Source: an uncultured Clostridia bacterium | GTDB lineage: Bacteria; Bacillota; Clostridia; Oscillospirales; Acutalibacteraceae | Assembly (NCBI GenBank): GCA_945948515.1 | Contig: CAMFBH010000005.1 | Span: 1-64,000 of the forward strand | Length of the DNA: 64,000 bases | Direction of reading: 5' to 3' | Position numbers and translations under genes: made by a program | Shown: positions 55,122 to 62,500 of the stretch, piece after piece | How positions within the stretch are numbered: the stretch's first letter is position 1 | How the letters are laid out: each line of letters opens with the position of its first letter | Notes under the pieces: generated by a model | Told to the model about the DNA's origin: nothing | Databases searched by the model: none | Seen by the model: only the letters and a program-made list of their open reading frames with translations

Positions 55122-56615
55122 TTACTTCTTTTTAGTTTCAATAAGCTCACATTTTGAAAGAACTCTGTCGAAACGGGCAATACATTCATCAATATCTTCT
55201 TCTGTGTATGCAGCGGAAGTGTAAAGACGAGAGCCGGCAAGAGTAACAAGACCTTCAGCCATGTATGCGGCACCCATATACTGCATTTCTGTTTGACGGA
55301 TGCCTGTTTGCTTAAGGGTGTTCGGGATAGTCCAAGGACGCTTCCAGTCAACCTTAAAGTGCATTGTTGCAACAGTGTGAAGGTGGCAAACAGAGCCAAC
55401 ATTGTAGCAAACGAAAGGAAGATCGTATTTCTTGATTGACTCGTTAAGACCTTTAACAAGCCTGTCTGCCATACGGCCTGCAACCTGGCAAGCATTTCTC
55501 TTTTCAATTTCACAGATTGCAGTGTAGCCGGCGCAGCAGGAAATCGGAGTAGCAGCCATTGTACCGCCGCACATAGCCTTATGTATCTTCTTTCCTTCGC
55601 TCTTGTCAAGACCTGCACCGAGATATTTCATAACCTCTCTATGGCCGCCGATACCGCCTGCACCGGGATAACCGCCGGCAATAATCTTACCGAAGATTGT
55701 GATGTCGGGATCAATTCCGTAGTAGCCCTGAGCGCCCGAAAGTCCGATTCTGAAGCCGGAAACAACCTCGTCGCAAACGAGAAGTGCGCCGTACTTGCGG
55801 CAAAGAGCCTGAACACCCTTCGGGAAATCCTTGTCAACCGGGCGTGTTGCAGATTCGGGGCCGATGGGCTCAATGAATACAGCAGCTGTGCCGCCGCGGA
55901 ATTTGTTTAAGATAAGCTTCTTCTCAAGACTCTTGAGGTCGTTGGGGAAGAATTCCTGAGTGTGCTTGAATACAAAGAGCGGAACGCCGTGTGACTGAAG
56001 GTTGAGTGTTCCGGGAACACGCATACCCCAAGCAAGCTGATCTGACCAGCCGTGGTAAGCACCGCCCATTTTTATAATGTTTTTATGACCTGTAGCAAGT
56101 CTTGCAACACGAACTGCACACATGCAAGCCTCAGTACCTGAACCAAGCATACGGAACATTTCAACCGAGGGAACACACTCGCTGATTTTTTTAGCAAGCT
56201 TATACTCATAAGGATGGAAAAGACCTGTTGAAGGTCCGCAGTCGTTAAGAAGCTCAATAACCTTCTCTCTTACAACAGGGTCATTTGAGCCGAGGATTGT
56301 GGGACCGCCTGCCTGAAGGAAATCGAAATATTCGTTTCCGTCAACATCGTAAAGCTTGTTTCCGAGAGCTTTTGTCATAACAATCGGGAAGGGATAGTTA
56401 AATGCGAGGTTGTGCTGAACACCGCCGGGTATAATTGATTTTGCTTCTTCAATCTGCTCTTTTGATTTCGTACATTTTTTGTTGAAGTAGTTTTCTTCAT
56501 AATCCTTAAGAGCTTCTCTGCTGATTGAGTAAATCGGTTTTTTGATGAGGGCATCAAGCTGTGCTGTGAGAACCGCTGCATCATGGTACTCGGATATTGC
56601 AAATCTGGTATCCAT
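55122..56615 (-). CDS. Class III PLP aminotransferase (GSA aminomutase-like)
   Basis: A 497-residue fold-type I enzyme. The core resembles glutamate-1-semialdehyde aminomutase: AKSIIPGGVQHNL, LYDVDGNEYFDFLQ, GSGTEACMCAVRVAR, GGAYHGWSDQ, LLVCDEVVSGFRIG and Schiff-base lysine in FGKIIAGGYPGAG. An N-terminal extension of about 55 residues and insertions make it longer than HemL (about 430). No heme genes are near, so an aminotransferase acting on a pathway aldehyde or ketone is more likely. GGAGG lies before ATG. It is the first gene after the paired TetR operators. Confidence 0.85.
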   Translation of the reverse strand: MDTRFAISEYHDAAVLTAQLDALIKKPIYSISREALKDYEENYFNKKCTKSKEQIEEAKSIIPGGVQHNLAFNYPFPIVMTKALGNKLYDVDGNEYFDFLQAGGPTILGSNDPVVREKVIELLNDCGPSTGLFHPYEYKLAKKISECVPSVEMFRMLGSGTEACMCAVRVARLATGHKNIIKMGGAYHGWSDQLAWGMRVPGTLNLQSHGVPLFVFKHTQEFFPNDLKSLEKKLILNKFRGGTAAVFIEPIGPESATRPVDKDFPKGVQALCRKYGALLVCDEVVSGFRIGLSGAQGYYGIDPDITIFGKIIAGGYPGAGGIGGHREVMKYLGAGLDKSEGKKIHKAMCGGTMAATPISCCAGYTAICEIEKRNACQVAGRMADRLVKGLNESIKKYDLPFVCYNVGSVCHLHTVATMHFKVDWKRPWTIPNTLKQTGIRQTEMQYMGAAYMAEGLVTLAGSRLYTSAAYTEEDIDECIARFDRVLSKCELIETKKK

Positions 56616-56662
56616 TTTTTTCCTCCTTAAAATTCATCTGCTGTGCAGATATTTATTTGACC

Positions 56663-56704
56663 GTGAGTGACTGCTCACCGAACAGGGTGTGAGTAGCCAC
56701 TCAC
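56663..56704. promoter_or_regulatory. Paired 16-bp dyads, probable TetR operators
   Basis: GTGAGTGACTGCTCAC (56663-56678) and GTGAGTAGCCACTCAC (56689-56704) share GTGAGTnnCnnCTCAC. They are 26 bp apart start to start and lie directly downstream of the aminotransferase promoter, suiting roadblock repression by the divergent TetR. Confidence 0.7.
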
Positions 56705-56718
56705 TATGTTACACATTA

Positions 56719-56746
56719 AGTATATCACTTTTTAACAATTTGTCAA
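56719..56746 (-). promoter_or_regulatory. Promoter of the aminotransferase-aldolase operon
   Basis: Minus strand TTGACA (56746-56741), 16 bp, TATACT (56724-56719). The expected start near 56712 is just before the operator pair. Confidence 0.7.
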
Positions 56747-56788
56747 ATCAAAAGCTCCGAAAAAATGTTAAAAATTTTCTCTAATTTG

Positions 56789-56817
56789 TTGCATAATTGT
56801 TAAAATAATGCTAAACT
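56789..56817 (+). promoter_or_regulatory. Promoter of the TetR-FGGY kinase operon
   Basis: TTGCAT (56789-56794), 17 bp, TAAACT (56812-56817) with TG extension. The leader contains a dyad TTGCACAAA (56859-56867) with TTTGTGCAA (56882-56890). Confidence 0.5.
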
Positions 56818-56911
56818 TGTTTTGTGAATATTAACTCACTGAGGGAGATTTGTTACTGTTGCACAAAGCAAAAAACACCTGTTTGTGCAAAGTGACAAAA
56901 TTTAATTTTTT

Positions 56912-57595
56912 ATGATAAAAGTTCATCACAAAGAGGCTTTTGAACGGATTAGCGACGAAAGGCGAAACTCAATTTTGAATGCCGGAATAGAGGAGTTTGC
57001 ACAGCACGGCTATGAAAAAGCAAATATAAATGTAATAGCGCAAAAAGCGGGAATAAGCATAGGTTTAATGTATAAGTATTTCAAAACAAAGGAAGATTTA
57101 TTTATAACTTGTGTTGACTGCGGAATGTCGCACCTTGATAAAGTTCTTCAAAATATTATGGAAAGCGACGATAAGCTTCTTATTAAAGCGGAAAAGCTTA
57201 TCAGAGCCACTTGCTCTCATTCAAGAAAAAACAAAAATTATATAAAAATCTACAACGAAATTGCGGGAGAAAAGAATGCAGCGCGTTCAAAAATGCTTGC
57301 AAATGAAATTGAGAGCAGAACGAGTGCGCTTTATATTGATGCAATAACAACCGCACTTGAGAAGGGCGATGTGCGTTCGGATTTGAATCCGAGGCTGTTT
57401 GCGTTTTTTTTGGATAATTTGCTGCTTTCACTCCAGTTTTCGTTTACCTGCGATTACTATCGAGAGCGCTTTAAAATTTATTACGGAATTGATGTAAATG
57501 AGATTGACGATGAAGAAATAGTAACACAGCTGTTAAAATTCATTGAAAGTGCATTTACATTTGAAAAGAAAAAATCATCGGAGGACAAAAAATGA
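56912..57595 (+). CDS. TetR/AcrR family regulator of the kinase-aminotransferase-aldolase module
   Basis: A 227-residue TetR protein. The HTH (about 10-55) reads RRNSILNAGIEEFAQHGYEK then INVIAQKAGISIGLMYKYFK. A ligand domain follows, ending in a lysine-rich tail. The ATG has no clear Shine-Dalgarno; the stop overlaps the kinase start (ATGA). Divergent placement beside two dyads supports local repression of both transcripts. Ligand unknown. Confidence 0.83.
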   Translation: MIKVHHKEAFERISDERRNSILNAGIEEFAQHGYEKANINVIAQKAGISIGLMYKYFKTKEDLFITCVDCGMSHLDKVLQNIMESDDKLLIKAEKLIRATCSHSRKNKNYIKIYNEIAGEKNAARSKMLANEIESRTSALYIDAITTALEKGDVRSDLNPRLFAFFLDNLLLSLQFSFTCDYYRERFKIYYGIDVNEIDDEEIVTQLLKFIESAFTFEKKKSSEDKK

Positions 57596-59190
57596 GTAAG
57601 TATGCAATTACATACGATATCGGCACAACCGGAGTAAAGACCTGCCTTATCGAAATCGGCAAAGAGATTAAAATTCTCGGAGCGGATTCCTGCGGCTACA
57701 ATCTTTACATTGTTGAAAACGGCGGAGCGGAGCAGGATGCGGACGAATGGTGGCAGGCAATGTGCACCACAACAAAAACTGTTTTCAAAAAGGTTCCGTA
57801 TGTAAAGCCGGAGCAGATTGAAGGAATTTCTTTCTGCTCGCAAATGCAGGCGCTTGTGCTCGTTGATAAAGAAGGAAACTGCGTTCGCAGACCGATGAGC
57901 TATATGGATCAAAGAGCTAAGGAAGAGCTTAAAAAGGGAATTGCCCACGGTGTACAGATAGCGGGTGCAGAGGTAACAAAGCTTCTCAAATACCTAAAAT
58001 ATACAGGCGCTGTTTCATCAAGCGTTAAAGATCCCATTTGGAAATATAAATGGGTTGAGGCTCATGAGCCTGAGAATTTCAAAAGAATATACAAGTGGCT
58101 TGATGTTAAAGAATATCTTATTTGCCGTTGCAGCGGTGAATTCATTATGACTGAGGACAGTGCGTTTGCTGCTCTTCTGTACGACACCAGAAAAGGTCAC
58201 GAAGGCTGGTGCAAGCCTGTTTGCGATATGGTTGGCGTAAAAATGGAGCATCTCGCACCCATTAAAAAATCAACCGAAAAGGTCGGAGAAGTAACAGAAA
58301 AAGCCGCGGCAGAGCTTGGACTCGCACCGGGAACAGCAGTTTTCGGCGGAGGTGGAGATGCATCTCTTATCGGAGTAGGAGCCGGCGCTGTTGAGGTAGG
58401 CGATACTCATATTTACAGCGGAACATCCGGCTGGGTTTCAACCGTAACCGATAAGCAAACAGTTGACTCTGTTGCAATGATAGCGGCAATAGTTGGCGCA
58501 GATCCCGGAAAATACAACTATTTTGCCGAGCTTGAAACAAGTAACAAATGCGTTGAGTGGGTTAAAAATCATCTTGCTCTTGATGATATCGGATATTATC
58601 TTCAGCATGAGGGAATCGCCGAAAGCGTTGAGCAGATGAATATTAATCTTTATGATTACATGGAAAGAGTTATAGATGAAATACCGGCGGGCTCAGGCGG
58701 ATGTATATTTACTCCATGGCTTCACGGTAACCGTTGTCCCTTTGAGGACCCCAATGCAGCAGGAATGTTTTTCAATATAAATATTGAAACAGGAAAAACA
58801 GAAATGATTAGAGCCGTTGTTGAAGGTATATGCTTCCATATGCGCTGGATGCTTGAAAGTCAAGACAAAAAGATTAAAACAAGCAATCCGATACGATTCT
58901 GCGGCGGCGGAGCACTCGGAGATGTAACCTGTCAAATTCTTGCAGATGTTCTTCAAAGAGAAGTAGAGGTTGTTGACAGTCCCCAAAATGTAGGCGCAGT
59001 AGGTGCGGCGGCTTGTATTGCAGTCGGATTGGGTGAAATTGAAAAATTAAGCGATGTTAAAAAGCTCATTCCTCCGAAAAAGACCTTTAAGCCGAATGCT
59101 TCAAACAAAGAAGTTTACGACAGAAATTTCAGAGTGTTCAAAAACCTTTACAAATCCAATAAAGAGAATTTTGCAATACTTAACTCATAA
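57592..59190 (+). CDS. FGGY-family carbohydrate kinase
   Basis: A 532-residue sugar/polyol kinase. YDIGTTGVKT (about residues 8-17) is the N-terminal phosphate loop; GAEQDADEWW, SYMDQRA, GGGGDASLIGVGAGAVEVGD and FCGGGALGDVTCQILADVL follow in FGGY order. It is closest in feel to xylulokinase/glycerol-type members, but substrate cannot be read out. Translational coupling with TetR and the divergent aldolase and aminotransferase suggest it phosphorylates the substrate later cleaved by the aldolase. Confidence 0.88.
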   Translation: MSKYAITYDIGTTGVKTCLIEIGKEIKILGADSCGYNLYIVENGGAEQDADEWWQAMCTTTKTVFKKVPYVKPEQIEGISFCSQMQALVLVDKEGNCVRRPMSYMDQRAKEELKKGIAHGVQIAGAEVTKLLKYLKYTGAVSSSVKDPIWKYKWVEAHEPENFKRIYKWLDVKEYLICRCSGEFIMTEDSAFAALLYDTRKGHEGWCKPVCDMVGVKMEHLAPIKKSTEKVGEVTEKAAAELGLAPGTAVFGGGGDASLIGVGAGAVEVGDTHIYSGTSGWVSTVTDKQTVDSVAMIAAIVGADPGKYNYFAELETSNKCVEWVKNHLALDDIGYYLQHEGIAESVEQMNINLYDYMERVIDEIPAGSGGCIFTPWLHGNRCPFEDPNAAGMFFNINIETGKTEMIRAVVEGICFHMRWMLESQDKKIKTSNPIRFCGGGALGDVTCQILADVLQREVEVVDSPQNVGAVGAAACIAVGLGEIEKLSDVKKLIPPKKTFKPNASNKEVYDRNFRVFKNLYKSNKENFAILNS

Positions 59191-59204
59191 ACAGATTTTT
59201 CACA

Positions 59205-59237
59205 GCCTTACCTCCCTTAAACAGGGAGGCTTTTTTA
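59205..59237 (+). terminator. Terminator of the FGGY kinase operon
   Basis: A 7-bp GC stem (59211-59217 with 59223-59229), 5-nt loop, then CTTTTTT. The AT-rich stretch from here to 59384 shows nothing else I can support. Confidence 0.8.
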
Positions 59238-59384
59238 TTGCAAACCACTTTAAAATTGTTAACATTTTGTAAAATATATGTTAATTTTCTTTGTATATTT
59301 TGGTCAAACTATATGGACTTTAATCCATAAATAATGGAATATTGTTATAATATTAACAAAATCTATTTTGTCAAGAATTAATTA

Positions 59385-59414
59385 TTGACTTTTAAGCCTT
59401 ATTTAGATTATAAT
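59385..59414 (+). promoter_or_regulatory. Promoter of the large secreted enzyme gene
   Basis: TTGACT (59385-59390), 18 bp, TATAAT (59409-59414). The leader is about 100 nt. Confidence 0.65.
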
Positions 59415-59432
59415 TTCTATATAAAAAATTAT

Positions 59433-59502
59433 TTCGGATTGTCTTGCGGCAGGCAAGGCGTAAATCAGGTCAGTGCACACCGCCCGCCGCTATATGTCCG
59501 AA
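59433..59502 (+). promoter_or_regulatory. Structured leader (candidate riboswitch-like element) before the GH43 gene
   Basis: Nested helices: TTCGGA (59433-59438) with TCCGAA (59497-59502), GCGGC (59446-59450) with GCCGC (59486-59490), GGCG (59457-59460) with CGCC (59481-59484). An alternative CTTGC/GCAAG helix (59443-59447 with 59453-59457) competes with the last two. This GC-rich 70-nt island stands out in AT-rich DNA, 10 nt before the Shine-Dalgarno. No known class matches by eye. Confidence 0.45.
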
Positions 59503-59521
59503 TGAAATGGAGGTAAACAAA

Positions 59522-62500
59522 GTGAAAAATACCAAATCAAAGAAACTTTTGGCATTCTTTATGGCTGTTGTTTTAGCTGTAACAAGCTTCAGCGTTGTTG
59601 GATTAACTTCGCTTACAGCTTCTGCTGCATATAACAGAAACTACGCAGGAACAAGCTATCAAAGCACCGTTCCGTCAACAAAAGGCGGAACAGATAAACC
59701 TTCGGATTATTTACAGGCTCAATTTAATTTCGACGGCACGCTTAACGGCGTTGACGGCAACGGTGCCGAAATTAAAATGTCAAAAAAGAACGGTGAAATC
59801 ATTCTTTCAGGCGGCTTGCTCGGCAGAAAGAACGTTGCAGAGTTTTCAAGCGTAAACACACCCGGCTCTTATGCAGATGCATCTGTCAATCCTTTTGCAG
59901 GAAAGGATCTCTCGAAAGGTGCAACAGTAACATTTTGGCATTATCAGCAGCACTATAAAGAAAATGCAAACTATAAATACATTCCTGTTGTAACCTTTTA
60001 CCGTGATGCATATCATTATGTTTCGTTTACTTACGGCGGCTATATGCTTTATGCCGACGGAGCTTATTTGGGAAACGGTATATACAGAGACTATACTATC
60101 AGCCAGGATTCCGATATTGTAGGAATTCCTTCAACAGACACAACTATTACAGCTTCAACCAATGAGAAATGGTGTCATTATGCCTTTGCCGTAACTGATT
60201 CAAGCCTTTCCATATACATTGGCGGCGTGCGTTATGATTACTCAACAACCGATGGCGGAACAACTCCTGCTGACGGAACAACAAATAACTATGATGCTGA
60301 CTATTCTAAAATTCTTGCGAATGTTATTGATTTCATAGGCAGCGCGGACACAACTATGTCAATCGGCTATCAGCCCTTTGATCAGGTTGGATATGCATTT
60401 GATGCAGACGATATCCGTCTTTATAATAAAGCTCTCACACAGCTCCAGATTCGTTCAATATACGGTGAGAATGACAGCTCAATTTATAACTATGCAGAAG
60501 GTCATGACCCAACTATTGTAGAGAATGTTAACTACGGTAAATCCGGTTATGAAGGAGAGTACCTTTACTATATGTTCGGTACTGCAATGACTATTTACGG
60601 CTCAAACGATATGTCGAACTGGAATGAAATAGGTGACAGTCAGGGCAGAACCGGTTATCAGAACGAGGAATATTGGGGCACGGCTGAAGGAGTAGGCGCC
60701 GAGTATAAATCCGTTCTTACCGGAACAACCACAACAGGCACTGCCGCTCCTCTTAATTGGTCGGCAAAATCGGGCGACTATTCAAACAGCGAAATCGGAA
60801 CGGGTGCAGGAAAAATGGTTTGGGCACCTTCTGTTTACTATAACACCAACACAGGCAAGTATATGATGGTTTCCGCAACCTCCTCTTGGGGAACAAGCGT
60901 TTCCTGTATATTCACTGCGGAATCCGACTCAATCGAAGGCCCGTATTACAATATAACTCCGCTTATCTATTCCGGATTCCATGATAAAGGAGGCGCAACC
61001 GCAACTGCGGCAGGCGTTAAGCAAAAGCTTGATGCCGTTGCGGGATACAGCTATTCAAGTGACTCCGGAAATCCCCACAGAAAGTATCTTTACAACAGTT
61101 GGGGCACATATTATTACACAAAAGATTCTTATCCAAACTGTATCGACGCTTGTCCGTTCTACGGAGCAGACGGAAAGCTTTATATGAGCTATGGCTCGTG
61201 TAACGGTCATATTTGGATGGTAAGACTTACAGCAGACGGAAAATCAACCGATTCGCAGTGGATGTTTGATAATGGATATGATCCGTATTTCGGAACAATC
61301 GTTGTTAAAAACACCGCAGAAACGGGAGACTCAATTAAAGGCTCGGGTGAAGGCTCGTTCTGTTATTATGACTCTCAAACCGGAAAAACCTATATCAATG
61401 TTTCATTTGGTTTTGTTCATCAAAAGTTCTACACAATGCGTACATGGGCAAATTCAAACAGCTGTCCTATGAGCGGAAGTTTTGTTGACGCACAGGGAGT
61501 TGCGGGAACAACCCAAAATACCGATTCGGCAAAATCCGGTATGAAGCTTATGGGTAACTATGCAATAACAGGTTCCGGTATTCAGTATTATGATAACGGA
61601 CACTGTTCATATGCAACAGTTTCTTCAAACGGAACAAATGATGCAGGAAAAACCTTCCTTGCTTATCATACCCGTATGAGCGACTCTATGTTAACAGAGC
61701 GTGCGACTGCATCAACAAACTATTTGAACGAAGCACGCGTTCATCAGGTTCTTTATAACCAAGAAGGCTGGCAATGCGTTCTTCCTTATCAGTATTCGGG
61801 TGAAACTTTTGATCAGTCAACGAGCCTTGCTTCAAGCATTCCCGGATATTTCTCAATAATCGACCACGGCGACGATATTAAAAATACATTCCTTTCAGGT
61901 AACACTTATATTTTGCTTGCCGATTCGGAGGGTGCAAGCACAGGAACCGTTTCCGCTTCGGACGGTTCAGCGGCAGGAACATGGTCACTCACGAGCGATA
62001 ACTATTTAACTATTGTTACGGACGGCTCAACTTATTCAGGCGTTATGATTAAAATGAAAGATGAGCAGGGTAAGGAAAGACTTGTTTTCTCCGCAGTAGG
62101 AACAACATCTAAGAATACTATTTGGGGAATGCAAACAGGTAAGTTTGTCGACAGTGTTCATTTCTCAAATCCCGCGGCACAACTGAAAATAGACCCTAAG
62201 GCGTTTGTTCATGAAGCAGAAACAGGTGATGCTGCAGGTATTGCAAACTTCTATAACGGAACAACTCTTGAGGACGGAACATACAGTAAGCCCGAGGCTT
62301 GCGAAATCCATATCGCAAAGGGCTGGACTATTGATTCTATTCAAAATGCTGATGATGCAACTGCCGGAGCGTTTGAGCTTTCTAAATGTGTTTCTTCAAC
62401 AGATACCTATAATGCTTACTATGTTATCGGAACGGTTCCAACCGATCCCGGAACAACGGCTGGCTATGATTTAGCTCTTAATGTAACCTACCACCGTGAT

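Noticed and set aside
55122..56615. Naming the class III aminotransferase hemL
   Set aside because: No tetrapyrrole genes are near, the N-terminus is extended, and it lies in a kinase/aldolase operon.
57592..59190. Naming the FGGY kinase xylB
   Set aside because: No xylose isomerase or pentose transporter nearby, and substrate residues cannot be assigned by eye.
59433..59502. A c-di-GMP, ZTP, guanidine or preQ1 riboswitch before the GH43 gene
   Set aside because: None of the conserved core sequences of these classes can be found; only helices are supported.
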